NCBI GenBank assembly: GCA_965224285.1
Contig: OZ245043.1
Location: forward strand, 2,790,001-2,854,000
Origin: JAJCYK01 sp965224285
GTDB taxonomy: Bacteria > Bacteroidota > Bacteroidia > Cytophagales > Cyclobacteriaceae
DNA: 64,000 bases
Direction: 5' to 3'
A program made the position numbers and the translations under genes. Position 1 is the stretch's first letter; every line of letters starts with the position of its first letter. This document shows positions 26,317 through 35,456 of this stretch, piece after piece. The notes below the pieces were generated by a model. The model worked only from the letters and a program-made list of their open reading frames with translations, ran no database searches and was not told the origin of the DNA.

Positions 26317-27344
26317 ATTTTTACCTGTTCTGGTATTACAATTTCAGTGAGAACAAACTCATTATCCAAATTATTAATGGTGAATTTAGCTTCCTCTCCA
26401 TATAGCAGCTTTAGTCTTTGCACGGTATTAGCTATGCCATACCCTTTTCGCTGGCCGTTCAGGTGTTGGAATTGACCACTATTCTTGATGTTAATAGTGA
26501 GTTTACCTTGATCGACCTGGGTGGTCAATTCCAATATACCACCTTCTACCAGAGTGCTGATACCATGCTTTATGCCGTTCTCCACCAGGGTTTGTACCAT
26601 CAGCGGTGGCACTGAAAACCGATTGCTTTCGGGATCAATGTTCAATACGGTTTGCAAACGTTCTTCATACCGTACGTTCTCCAAGTCAAGATAATCTTTT
26701 ACGGTACGCAACTCCTCCTCGAAATTCACTAACTTTTTCTCGTTCATCCCCAAGCTGTTTCTCAGGATATTGGATAGCTGATTCACCGCGATTTTGGCTT
26801 TTGCCGGGTTTTCGTCGATAAGCGCCCGGATACTATTAAGTCCGTTAAAGATGAAATGAGGATTCAATTGAGATTTTAATTTATTAAGCTGGATCTCATT
26901 CATACGGGCCTGGTATTCAAGGGTGGAGCGGTAATTTTCCAGGTAGTGATAAACGAAATAAATCAAGGACCAAAGAAAATAGAGGAACATATTTCCAAAG
27001 AATTGGGAAACGATCCATCCCAATATATCACTTTGGCGTAAGGTTATACCTAATCCCAGGTTGAGGATAAGCTCGAAAATAAAACTGCTGATACTGAGCA
27101 ACAGTACACTGATTAAAATTTTAGGAATCAATTTGGGGCTGAGGATTCTCAGCCACCCCCATTTGATGATCAGATTACGATATATATGGGTGGATACAAT
27201 GAAGTATGAAGTTAGCAACAGATGCCCTAAGATTTGGGAAGAGGAGTTATTGCCTTCCGCCAACCAGAATAAAAACAGATTGAATAAAGCATAGAATGAC
27301 CACCCTCCAATCTGACAAATCCAGTATATATTGGTCTTTTTCAT
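26313..27344 (-). CDS. LytS/YehU-type sensor histidine kinase
   Basis: A 343-residue membrane kinase. Four membrane helices fill the first 130 residues with no recognisable extracellular sensor domain. A short coiled coil leads to the His_kinase domain with the phospho-acceptor in LKSQLNPHFIFNGLNSIRA (the H of NPHFIFN), then an ATPase domain with the N box LVENGIKHGIS and glycine box GYGIANTVQRLKLLYG. It overlaps its regulator by 4 nt. This minimal-sensor architecture is common in Bacteroidota. Confidence 0.94.
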   Translation of the reverse strand: MKKTNIYWICQIGGWSFYALFNLFLFWLAEGNNSSSQILGHLLLTSYFIVSTHIYRNLIIKWGWLRILSPKLIPKILISVLLLSISSFIFELILNLGLGITLRQSDILGWIVSQFFGNMFLYFLWSLIYFVYHYLENYRSTLEYQARMNEIQLNKLKSQLNPHFIFNGLNSIRALIDENPAKAKIAVNQLSNILRNSLGMNEKKLVNFEEELRTVKDYLDLENVRYEERLQTVLNIDPESNRFSVPPLMVQTLVENGIKHGISTLVEGGILELTTQVDQGKLTINIKNSGQFQHLNGQRKGYGIANTVQRLKLLYGEEAKFTINNLDNEFVLTEIVIPEQVKI

Positions 27345-27425
27345 AGGCCGGTCTCAAATTAACGGCTTTGCAGCAGTAACGCCACGATTTTTCTGCAAAA
27401 GGGTATTATCGAAGGCTGAAAGGAG

Positions 27426-28742
27426 CTAATGAACCTCCACCGGGCTTCGCTTTTGCTTATCAAAAATCCTGATAATTAGCCTATTACCTTTATCGTAAGT
27501 GAAATAACTCCAGATCCAGTTGATCAAGGTTACCAATTTATTACGGAACCCGATCAATGATATCAAATGCACAAACATCCAGATAAACCAGGCGAATAAA
27601 CCGGCAAAATGAGTCCCGCCGGGAAAATCCACTACTGCCCGGTTCCGTCCAACAGTAGCCATGGTACCTTTATCGCGGTATTGGAACGGTTTGAGGTCTT
27701 GCTTCAGCGTCAATCGCTGAAAATTGCCGGCCAGATTGCGGCCTTGTTGAATGGCTACCGGTGCTACCATTGGATGACCATTGGGGTAATCTGCGGTTTC
27801 CATCAGCGCCACATCCCCCAGGGCGAATACTTTAGGCATGCCCTGTACCCTGTTGAATTCGTCCACCTGCATCCGATGCTGTTTGAGGCTATTTGCTGGA
27901 ATACCCCCTGGAGAATTTCCCTTAACTCCAGCTGCCCATATCAAGGTGTGGCAATTAATGGTCGTGTTGTTCCCCATGGTTACGATTTCCCCGTCATATC
28001 CCTTTACCATATGCCCCAAATGTATCTTTATACCAAACTGCTCCAGGTATTGCCGTGCTTTTTCCCCGGATGAATCACTCATCGCAGCCAATAATTGATC
28101 TAACCCTTCGACCAGGTGAATCTGCATGTCCGAAAAATCCAAATCCGGAAAGTCTTTGGGCAGCACGTGATTTTTCAATTCACCCAAGGCCCCAGCCACT
28201 TCCACTCCGGTGGGCCCTCCTCCTACCACGACGATATTCATCAGAGCCTCCCGATGCACTTCATCTTCTGTAAGCACCGCTTTTTCGAAGTTTTGTAAAA
28301 TATGACTACGTAGATTTAAGGCATGAACCACCTGCTTGAGAGGAAAAGAAAACCGTTCGACCTCTTCCAGGCCAAAGAAATTAGTGATAGACCCGGTGGC
28401 AATAACCAAATAATCGTAATGCAGATCGCCGATAGGAGTCCTTACTCTTTGATTTAGGTAGTCAACCCCTTTTACCTTTACCATTCTAAAATGGCAGTTC
28501 CGGTAGCCTTCAAATACTTTTCGCAAAGGCCCGGCAATGGAATCAGGCTCCAGGCCGGAGGTAGCCACCTGATAAAGCAAAGGCTGAAAAGTGTGGTAGT
28601 TGTTGCGGTCTAGCATTACCACCTGATAGGGTGTGTTCTTAAGCCCACGGGCTAGTTCAATACCGGCAAAACCCCCTCCCACTATTACAATTCGGGGGTT
28701 TTCACTATCCGGGATTTGTAGGTTTAAGTATTCTGGTATCAT
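27426..28742 (-). CDS. Type II NADH dehydrogenase-like FAD oxidoreductase
   Basis: About 438 residues from the ATG at 28740-28742, chosen because an upstream ATG at 28778 adds only 12 atypical residues before the FAD motif. FAD-binding IVGGGFAGIELARGL lies at the N-terminus, NAD-binding VVVGGGPTGVEVAGAL in the middle, and the FAD-contacting FALGDVAL motif later. The C-terminal 70 residues contain amphipathic/hydrophobic helices (WFIWMFVHLISLIGF) that tether NDH-2 to the membrane. It would oxidise NADH and reduce quinone without pumping protons. Monocistronic by spacing. Confidence 0.92.
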   Translation of the reverse strand: MIPEYLNLQIPDSENPRIVIVGGGFAGIELARGLKNTPYQVVMLDRNNYHTFQPLLYQVATSGLEPDSIAGPLRKVFEGYRNCHFRMVKVKGVDYLNQRVRTPIGDLHYDYLVIATGSITNFFGLEEVERFSFPLKQVVHALNLRSHILQNFEKAVLTEDEVHREALMNIVVVGGGPTGVEVAGALGELKNHVLPKDFPDLDFSDMQIHLVEGLDQLLAAMSDSSGEKARQYLEQFGIKIHLGHMVKGYDGEIVTMGNNTTINCHTLIWAAGVKGNSPGGIPANSLKQHRMQVDEFNRVQGMPKVFALGDVALMETADYPNGHPMVAPVAIQQGRNLAGNFQRLTLKQDLKPFQYRDKGTMATVGRNRAVVDFPGGTHFAGLFAWFIWMFVHLISLIGFRNKLVTLINWIWSYFTYDKGNRLIIRIFDKQKRSPVEVH

Positions 28743-28872
28743 AGCAATCCAGCTATATAACGGACACCGCAAGGGCAAAGTTTTCTCAAGTCGTGGAACT
28801 CTTTAAAGGGATTTTTGGTATTTATTATGAGCAATTTGTTCATAGTTGATAGATTTTAATGTTTTGGTTGAA

Positions 28873-28905
28873 AGAAAAGCCGCCTCCCAAGGCGGTTTTT
28901 CTTTT
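28873..28905. terminator. Intrinsic terminator after uvrA
   Basis: CCGCCT (28880-28885) pairs with AGGCGG (28890-28895) around a CCCA loop. T-rich tracts follow in both directions (the plus strand reads TTTTTCTTTTG after the stem; the left flank is A-rich). It lies just beyond the uvrA stop. Confidence 0.85.
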
Positions 28906-28908
28906 GTT

Positions 28909-31782
28909 TCAGGCCAATTCTGAGCTCAGGAATGCTCCGGTATAACTGTCCCTCACTTTAGCCACCTGTTCGGGAGTCCCCTGACAAATAATATATCCGC
29001 CATTCATTCCACCCTCCGGCCCCAGGTCAATGATATGATCAGCGACCTTTATTACATCAAGATTGTGTTCTATAATTAAAACTGAATTACCCTTAGCTAC
29101 CAACTTCTGCAACAGCACCAAAAGATTGCGTATGTCCTGAAAATGAAGCCCCGTGGTAGGTTCGTCCAAAATGTAGAGGGTGCTTCCGGTATCCCTTTTA
29201 GACAGTTCAGAGGAAAGTTTTACTCGTTGAGCCTCTCCGCCTGACAGGGTGGTAGCGTGTTGACCTAAACTGATATAGCCCAGGCCCACTTCATTTAAAG
29301 TGCGTATTTTTCTCAGGATCTTTGGCTGATTCTCAAAAAACTCCACCGCTTCTTCTACGGTCATGTCCAGCACATCGGAGATAGACTTTCCCTTAAAGCG
29401 GACTTCCAGAGTTTCCCGGTTATAGCGTTTCCCTTTACAAGTTTCACAGGGTACCAAAACATCTGGCAGAAAATCCATTTCAATGAGCTTCATCCCTCCA
29501 CCCCTACAAGTTTCGCATCGGCCGCCCTTGACGTTAAAAGAAAATCGACCTGGTTTATAGCCCCTGATCTTAGCTTCCGGAAGATTGGTATATAGCGCCC
29601 TAATATCCGTAAAGACTCCTATGTAGGTAGCGGGATTGGATCGCGGAGTACGTCCAATAGGACTTTGGTCCACCTCAATCACTTTATCAAGATGCTTGGT
29701 GCCTGAAATGGACTCATAGGGCAACGGCTTTTTTCTGGAACGATATAGTTTCTCCTTAAGAATTGGCACCAGGGTATCGTGTATGAGGGATGACTTGCCA
29801 CTGCCTGAAACTCCGGTAATACAAACCATTTTACCCAGTGGAAGTTTAAGGTCTACACTTTTCAGGTTATGTCCCGAAGCCCCCTTCAGATCAATACGCT
29901 GGCCATTTCCTTTTTTACGCTTCTTGGGGATCTCAATACTTTCCTGGCCACTTAAGAAAAGAGCCGTGGGGCTAGGAGATTTCAAGAACTCCTCTGGTCC
30001 TTCGGAGGCCACAATCTGGCCACCATGCCTACCGGCTCCCGGCCCGATATCCACTATGTGGTCAGAAGACAACATCATTTCCTTATCGTGTTCCACTACC
30101 AGCACAGAATTACCCAGGTCCCTCAGATCCTGCAGAGCTTTGATCAATTTTTTGTTGTCTCTTTGGTGTAATCCGATACTGGGCTCATCCAGAATGTACA
30201 ATACTCCCACCAGCTGTGTCCCTATCTGGGTGGCTAAGCGTATTCGTTGCGATTCACCGCCGGACAAAGTTCTTAGGGGTCGGTTTAAGTGCAGATAACC
30301 CAGCCCTACATCTCGAAGAAACCCGATCCTCTTTCGAAGCTCCTTTAGAATTTCCGTGGCAATGATACGTTGCTTTGGGGAAAGTCTCTGTTCCAATCCT
30401 TCCAGCCATGTGGCTAAATGATCAATGTCTTTGGCCGCCAATTGGGCAATATTATGATCATCAATTTTAAAGTGTAGTGACTCGCGTTTTAAACGCGCTC
30501 CCTGACATTCGGGACATTTGGTAACCACAGTAAATTCACGTACCCAATTTTGAATTTTTTCCGAACCTGCTTCTCGTTGTTTCTCCAAAAATTTGATGAT
30601 ACCCTCGAACTTGGTATGCCATTTACGGCCTTGGTACTTGACGGAATCTACCGCCACCGGAATTGAATCGCCATATAAGATAAGATCCAACACCTTTTCA
30701 GGAAGGTCTTGGATAGGAGTAGATATGTTGGCATTAGCTCTTTTCAACAACGAAGCCAGTTTCTTGAAGATCCAGATATCCCTATATTCCCCTAATGGCG
30801 CAATACCTCCCCTGCTGATACTAAGCGCCGGATCCGGTATTACTGCTTCCCGGGTAATTTCCGATACACTTCCAATACCTTTGCACTCCGGGCAGGCTCC
30901 ATAAGGAGAGTTAAAGCTAAAGGTGTTAGGGGCCGGTTCATCATAAGCAAGTCCTGATTCAGGGTCCATGAGAAACTTAGAGAAGTGATGGGGGGTCCCA
31001 GACTGATCCAATACCAGCACCACTCCCTTGCCATGATTCATCGCTACAGCCATACTTTCGGCCAGTCGATATCGATCTTTAGGATCTACCACCAGACGGT
31101 CTACTACGATTTCTATGTCATGGATCTTATAGCGGTCCAATTGCATTTTTGGCGATAGCTCGATCAATTCTCCGTCGACCCTCACTTTAGTGAATCCCTG
31201 TTTCCTGATTTGCACGAACAATTCCCGATAATGTCCTTTTCGGCCTTTTACCACCGGAGCCAGCAAAGTGAGCTTTTGTCCCACAAATTCCGATAAAATA
31301 TGGTCTATAATCTGGGACTCCGACTGCTTGATCATACGCTTTCCGGTGATGTAGGAATATGCCTCACCAGCCCTGGCAAATAACAACCGGAGAAAATCAT
31401 AAACCTCCGTGGTAGTACCAACGGTGGAGCGTGGATTGCGGGAAGTGGTTTTTTGCTCTATGGAAATCACCGGGCTCAGTCCATTGATCTTGTCCACATC
31501 TGGACGCTCCATGTTGCCGATGAAAGACCGCGCGTAAGCGGAGAAGCTCTCCATATACCTTCTCTGTCCCTCGGCATATATGGTATCAAAGGCCAGCGAG
31601 GACTTACCACTACCGCTGATGCCAGTGATCACCACCAGTTTATTGCGCGGCAACTCCACATCGATGTCCTTCAGGTTATGTTCTCTGGCTCCGTAGATTT
31701 CAATACGTTCGTAACCAGTCTGATCATACCCATTAGCAGGGGCTGGTAGCTTCTTGGGTTTGATTGCGGAGTCGGCAGACAT
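28909..31782 (-). CDS. uvrA: Excinuclease ABC subunit A
   Basis: A 957-residue damage-recognition ATPase of nucleotide-excision repair. Two ABC ATPase modules are visible: Walker A GISGSGKSSLAFDTIYAEGQ and GVSGSGKSSLIHDTLV, signature LSGGESQRIRLATQIG and LSGGEAQRVKLSSELS, and the zinc modules CPECQGARL and CETCRGGGM/CETCKG. Family length is about 940. It has its own -7-like element and a downstream terminator, so it forms a single-gene unit. It cooperates with UvrC (10515-12317) and a UvrB not in this window. Confidence 0.98.
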   Translation of the reverse strand: MSADSAIKPKKLPAPANGYDQTGYERIEIYGAREHNLKDIDVELPRNKLVVITGISGSGKSSLAFDTIYAEGQRRYMESFSAYARSFIGNMERPDVDKINGLSPVISIEQKTTSRNPRSTVGTTTEVYDFLRLLFARAGEAYSYITGKRMIKQSESQIIDHILSEFVGQKLTLLAPVVKGRKGHYRELFVQIRKQGFTKVRVDGELIELSPKMQLDRYKIHDIEIVVDRLVVDPKDRYRLAESMAVAMNHGKGVVLVLDQSGTPHHFSKFLMDPESGLAYDEPAPNTFSFNSPYGACPECKGIGSVSEITREAVIPDPALSISRGGIAPLGEYRDIWIFKKLASLLKRANANISTPIQDLPEKVLDLILYGDSIPVAVDSVKYQGRKWHTKFEGIIKFLEKQREAGSEKIQNWVREFTVVTKCPECQGARLKRESLHFKIDDHNIAQLAAKDIDHLATWLEGLEQRLSPKQRIIATEILKELRKRIGFLRDVGLGYLHLNRPLRTLSGGESQRIRLATQIGTQLVGVLYILDEPSIGLHQRDNKKLIKALQDLRDLGNSVLVVEHDKEMMLSSDHIVDIGPGAGRHGGQIVASEGPEEFLKSPSPTALFLSGQESIEIPKKRKKGNGQRIDLKGASGHNLKSVDLKLPLGKMVCITGVSGSGKSSLIHDTLVPILKEKLYRSRKKPLPYESISGTKHLDKVIEVDQSPIGRTPRSNPATYIGVFTDIRALYTNLPEAKIRGYKPGRFSFNVKGGRCETCRGGGMKLIEMDFLPDVLVPCETCKGKRYNRETLEVRFKGKSISDVLDMTVEEAVEFFENQPKILRKIRTLNEVGLGYISLGQHATTLSGGEAQRVKLSSELSKRDTGSTLYILDEPTTGLHFQDIRNLLVLLQKLVAKGNSVLIIEHNLDVIKVADHIIDLGPEGGMNGGYIICQGTPEQVAKVRDSYTGAFLSSELA

Positions 31783-31813
31783 GGGTAATTGGTGATCGAC
31801 GAAATTAAAACCA

Positions 31814-31821
31814 CAAAGATA
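31814..31821 (-). promoter_or_regulatory. Candidate -7 promoter element for uvrA
   Basis: The minus strand reads TATCTTTG, an exact TAnnTTTG match, 31 nt before the uvrA ATG. No obvious -33 box. Confidence 0.5.
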
Positions 31822-31959
31822 CTACAATTTTAAGTATTGAACGTCCCGGAAATCTTCTTCGGTCACTAACATTTGTCGGTAAAAGGATAAGGTTTTCAAA
31901 GTAATGGATGAGAGGTGAATAATTAGTAAATTGAGTATGAGGGCTAATTAAATAAACCA

Positions 31960-32706
31960 TTGATTATGAGAAATTTTATTCTACCGATATTAACCTTGCT
32001 CCCATTGGAATTTATGGGGCAGGATCAAATCAGGACATCCGAAGGGAACCTTACCGTAATTCCTGTCTTACACGGCTCATTGATACTTGAGACTAATGGT
32101 TTAAATATTTTTGTGGATCCTTACGGAGGAGGTGACCTATACCAGGATTATCAACCTGATCTAGTGCTCATTACTGATATTCATGGCGATCATTATAATC
32201 CTGAGACCCTATCTGAGCTGACCCTTGAAGCAGCTACCATCATCGCACCTGCTGCGGTACTAGAACTAATGGATGATGGCCTTTCCGACATTACCATAGC
32301 ATTGGCCAATGGGGAGAGTACCCAATGGCAGGATATCAAGGTTTCCGCCATACCGATGTACAACCTGCCGGTAACAGAAGACAGCCGACACGTTAAGGGC
32401 CGGGGCAATGGTTACTTGTTGCAAATTGCTGATAAGCAAATCTATATATCAGGGGATACTGAGGATATCCCGGAAATGCGTAACCTCCAGGATATTGATG
32501 TGGCTTTCGTTTGCATGAATCTGCCTTACACCATGGATGTAGACCAGGCAGCTGACGCCGTGCTGGAATTCAAACCCATGGTGGTATATCCTTTCCATTA
32601 CCGAGGTGCTGGGGGTAAGTTCAGTGATGTTGAAAAATTTAAGCAATTAGTAGAGGCTGCCAATTCCCAAATTGAAGTGAGATTAAGGGATTGGTATAAA
32701 AACTGA
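31960..32706 (+). CDS. Exported MBL-fold metal-dependent hydrolase (UlaG-like)
   Basis: A 248-residue protein with a signal peptide (residues 1-20, ending LEFMGQ). The metallo-beta-lactamase fold is of the UlaG/RomA type: HGSLILETNGLNIFVDP, then DIHGDHYNPETLSEL as the HxHxDH-type metal motif (here D-I-H-G-D-H, so the first ligand is Asp), SGDTEDIPEM, and the C-terminal YPFHYRG histidine. Substrate unknown; UlaG relatives act on lactones, phosphodiesters or lipids. It ends 6 nt from the convergent transglycosylase gene. Confidence 0.88.
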   Translation: MIMRNFILPILTLLPLEFMGQDQIRTSEGNLTVIPVLHGSLILETNGLNIFVDPYGGGDLYQDYQPDLVLITDIHGDHYNPETLSELTLEAATIIAPAAVLELMDDGLSDITIALANGESTQWQDIKVSAIPMYNLPVTEDSRHVKGRGNGYLLQIADKQIYISGDTEDIPEMRNLQDIDVAFVCMNLPYTMDVDQAADAVLEFKPMVVYPFHYRGAGGKFSDVEKFKQLVEAANSQIEVRLRDWYKN

Positions 32707-32712
32707 TCCTAG

Positions 32713-33675
32713 TTAGAGGTCCATGCGCAATACTCCCGGAGCATCTGCAGGAATCTGTAAAGTGTAGCTCTTGTTCTTGTCAACATTGAGCGATTTTCGA
32801 CGCAGCCATGGGTTATGTTTTTTCAAAATCTTGTAATTGATTCCCAAGTCCAGAGAAAATGCCACCAGGTCATCCACCGATTCTGAGATCACAATTTCAC
32901 GTAACTCTTCCTGCATGTATAAATGCTCTTGAGGGATATCAAATCCATAGGCCTCCGGATTTGAGAATAACTCCTTTGCCGCCAGTATTCTGAATACATA
33001 ACGGGCTGTTTCTTCATTCAACAGCAAATCAAAATAGGAGTTTACCCGTTGTTCCTCCAAGCGATTTTCAAGTCCTTTAATTCCCATATTATAAGATGCT
33101 GCTGCTAGGGTCCAGCTGCCAAATTTATTATAGGCGCTCTTCAGATAACGGCAGGCGGCCCTGGTAGACTTTAATGGATGATATCTCTCATCTACTTCTC
33201 CGCTCACCTCCAGTCCTAGCTCCCGGGCCGTTGGTTTGAGAAACTGCCAAAACCCCACCGCTTGGGCCGGTGAAGTTACATTCAGTAAACCGCTTTCGAT
33301 GACCGCCAAATACTTAAAGTCATCCGGAACGCCCTCCTCTTGCAGTATAGCCTCAATTTGAGGAAGCCAGCGATTAGCCCGCTTGAATAAAAAGATGGAA
33401 TTATTATGCCAATAAGCGTTGATGTGCAACTCTCGGTCCAGGCGCTCCCTAACATCAAGTATGTCCATAGGTACCGGCTCATTTGAAAAACTGAGACTAT
33501 CCGGTAGTTCGACAGAAACAGTTTTACTTCTCACCACTAATTCTGTGGGGGGGACATTTTCCGGGGGCATCATGCGCACCGGATCTTCCGGTTCCGGTTG
33601 GTTTCGCAAATAAAACAAGACCAGTACCAGGATCAGTGAAGTAACCGAGAGAACCAGCGGCGCTTGTTTGAACAT
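32713..33675 (-). CDS. Membrane-anchored lytic transglycosylase (SLT fold)
   Basis: A 320-residue murein-cleaving enzyme. One N-terminal membrane anchor (about residues 7-23) and a proline-rich linker precede a GH23 domain: the catalytic glutamate is in LAVIESGLLNVTSPAQAVG, followed by GFWQFLKPTARELGL and AAASYNMG. The C-terminal 60 residues (YKILKKHNPWLRRKSL ... SYTLQIP) resemble a LysM or LysM-like peptidoglycan-binding module. The first base of its coding strand overlaps the last base of the LOG-family gene upstream, so they are cotranscribed. Confidence 0.9.
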   Translation of the reverse strand: MFKQAPLVLSVTSLILVLVLFYLRNQPEPEDPVRMMPPENVPPTELVVRSKTVSVELPDSLSFSNEPVPMDILDVRERLDRELHINAYWHNNSIFLFKRANRWLPQIEAILQEEGVPDDFKYLAVIESGLLNVTSPAQAVGFWQFLKPTARELGLEVSGEVDERYHPLKSTRAACRYLKSAYNKFGSWTLAAASYNMGIKGLENRLEEQRVNSYFDLLLNEETARYVFRILAAKELFSNPEAYGFDIPQEHLYMQEELREIVISESVDDLVAFSLDLGINYKILKKHNPWLRRKSLNVDKNKSYTLQIPADAPGVLRMDL

Positions 33676-34439
33676 TAGAAGTTTGGAGTAAGCAGGTACT
33701 TCGAATAGAACTCATCAATGATTTTAACCGCCTCGGAGGGTGTCTCCACCACCTGAAACAAGTCCAGGTCACCGGGACTGATGTTGCCCTCTTTAAGCAG
33801 GAGGGTATTTTCCAACCAAGCCATCAACCCGTTCCAATAATCTGATCCTACCAGTACGATAGGAAATTGCCCGATCTTCTTTGTCTGGATAAGGGTAATG
33901 GCTTCAAACAATTCATCCAGGGTGCCGAATCCTCCTGGCATCACTATAAACCCCTGAGCGTATTTCATAAACATGACTTTACGCACAAAGAAATAATCAA
34001 AAGTGATCAACTTGTCGGGGTCAATATAAATATTACTTCCCTGCTCGAAAGGTAAGTCGATGTTGAGGCCCACTGATTTTCCATTCTCACTTTTGGCTCC
34101 TTTGTTACCTGCTTCCATGATACCCGGACCCCCTCCGGTGATAACACCGTATCCATGGCGGACCAGCTTGGCCGCGATCTCCTCAGCCATGATATAGTAC
34201 TTATGGTCAGCCTTGGTACGAGCGGAACCGAATACTGAAACGCACGGCCCTATTTTCGAAAGCTTTTCAAAACCTTCCACAAACTCCGACATTACCTTAA
34301 ATATGGCCCAGGAATCCGAGCTCTTTATTTCATTCCAGTCACGGTCTTTGAAGGCTTTTCGGATACGATTTTCATCCTCGATCAACTGAAAGCTTTCCTT
34401 CTCCCGGTCCGCATCAGTTTTAAGTCTTCGTTGTCCCAT
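33675..34439 (-). CDS. LOG-family / TIGR00730 Rossmann-fold protein
   Basis: A 254-residue cytosolic protein with the family hallmarks GGGPGIMEAGNKGA and PGGFGTLDELFEAIT. Members include cytokinin riboside 5'-monophosphate phosphoribohydrolases and nucleotide 5'-monophosphate nucleosidases; the substrate here is not settled by sequence. A roughly 50-residue N-terminal helical extension precedes the Rossmann core. It overlaps the transglycosylase gene by one base and follows the epimerase gene by 19 nt, suggesting a three-gene minus-strand unit without an obvious common pathway. Confidence 0.92.
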   Translation of the reverse strand: MGQRRLKTDADREKESFQLIEDENRIRKAFKDRDWNEIKSSDSWAIFKVMSEFVEGFEKLSKIGPCVSVFGSARTKADHKYYIMAEEIAAKLVRHGYGVITGGGPGIMEAGNKGAKSENGKSVGLNIDLPFEQGSNIYIDPDKLITFDYFFVRKVMFMKYAQGFIVMPGGFGTLDELFEAITLIQTKKIGQFPIVLVGSDYWNGLMAWLENTLLLKEGNISPGDLDLFQVVETPSEAVKIIDEFYSKYLLTPNF

Positions 34440-34458
34440 TCTTGCGGTTAATTGTATT

Positions 34459-35367
34459 TCAATTTAATAAGGATTTCAGGGCATCCTCCAAAGATGCAAA
34501 GTTAAAACGAAATCCTTGTCCACCTATTTTATCGCATGAAACTCTATTCCCCCCCAACAACATCTTCGACATTTCACCCAGGACTAGTTTTAAAGTCCAT
34601 CCCGGCACCGCCGGCATCCACTGAGGTTTATCCAATTCCTGGGCCAGTGAGGCGGTAAATTCTCTATTGGTTACAGGATTAGGGGCGACAGCATTATAAA
34701 TCCCTTTTAAACCTGGATTTTTCAACGCTTCAATGAACATACGACATAAATCATCAATATGAATCCAGCTCATGTATTGATCACCAGAGCCTAACGGAGC
34801 TCCTACACTAAACTTTACCGGCTGCATCATTTGCTTTAAGGCTCCTCCATCTACGCTAAGCACGATTCCAATTCTCAACATCGCTACCCTCAGGTCAAAT
34901 TCACGGATTTTGTTCACTTCATGCTCCCAGGCCTTTACCACCTCAGCCAAAAATCCCTCACCCGCCTGGTGGTTTTCATCCACCCACGCCTCTCCGGTAT
35001 CCCAGCCGTAGTACCCGATAGCCGAAGCAGAAACAACAGCCTCACATTCATGGGAAATGCTGGCTAGTTTTTCCCTCAGTAAACTGGTTGAAGCCACCCT
35101 GCTGTGCATGATGATCTGTTTTCGATCGTCAGTCCATCTCTTATCCGCCACTCCCGCGCCTGCCAGGTGGATGATAAAATTAGCGTTTTCCAGGGCACCG
35201 TCTTCCACAAATCGATTATCGATATCCCAGGTGTAGGTTTTTACTCCGTTTTGAGAATTTTTGGACCGGCTCAAATGAGCTACCTGATAGCCATCATTCA
35301 ACAACATTTCCGTGAGGCGAGATCCCACTAATCCAGATCCACCAGTGATCAATACCTTTCTGCCCAT
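34459..35367 (-). CDS. TIGR01777 family SDR epimerase-like protein (YfcH-like)
   Basis: A 302-residue extended short-chain dehydrogenase. The NAD(P) motif ITGGSGLVGSRLTEMLL is at the N-terminus, ASAIGYYGWDTGEAW in the middle, WIHIDDLCRMFIEAL later, and the C-terminal DUF1731-like segment (VPGWTLKLVLGEMSKMLLGG, read as VPGWTLKLVLGEMS then LLGGNRV) closes it. The YxxxK catalytic pair of classical SDRs is not evident, as is usual for this family. Biochemical role unknown. Confidence 0.9.
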   Translation of the reverse strand: MGRKVLITGGSGLVGSRLTEMLLNDGYQVAHLSRSKNSQNGVKTYTWDIDNRFVEDGALENANFIIHLAGAGVADKRWTDDRKQIIMHSRVASTSLLREKLASISHECEAVVSASAIGYYGWDTGEAWVDENHQAGEGFLAEVVKAWEHEVNKIREFDLRVAMLRIGIVLSVDGGALKQMMQPVKFSVGAPLGSGDQYMSWIHIDDLCRMFIEALKNPGLKGIYNAVAPNPVTNREFTASLAQELDKPQWMPAVPGWTLKLVLGEMSKMLLGGNRVSCDKIGGQGFRFNFASLEDALKSLLN

Positions 35368-35411
35368 GTTGGAAATTACTAAAAAATAGTCCTAAAGAAA
35401 GATTGTAAATT

Positions 35412-35437
35412 AAAAAAGGGAGCTGGTAAGCTCCCCT
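35412..35437 (-). terminator. Intrinsic terminator after the TonB-dependent receptor gene
   Basis: On the minus strand GGGAGCT, loop TACC, AGCTCCC, then TTTTTTA. Stem positions are 35418-35424 and 35429-35435. A near-ideal Rho-independent terminator just after the receptor stop codon at 35457. Confidence 0.88.
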
Positions 35438-35456
35438 AATAACTAATTGCTTTTTC

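Noticed and set aside
27609..28073. 154-codon frame antisense to the NADH dehydrogenase gene
   Set aside because: No recognisable domain, and the sense frame has clear FAD and NAD motifs.
29783..30298. 171-codon frame antisense to uvrA
   Set aside because: Lies wholly inside the strongly conserved uvrA coding sequence; a shadow of UvrA codon usage.
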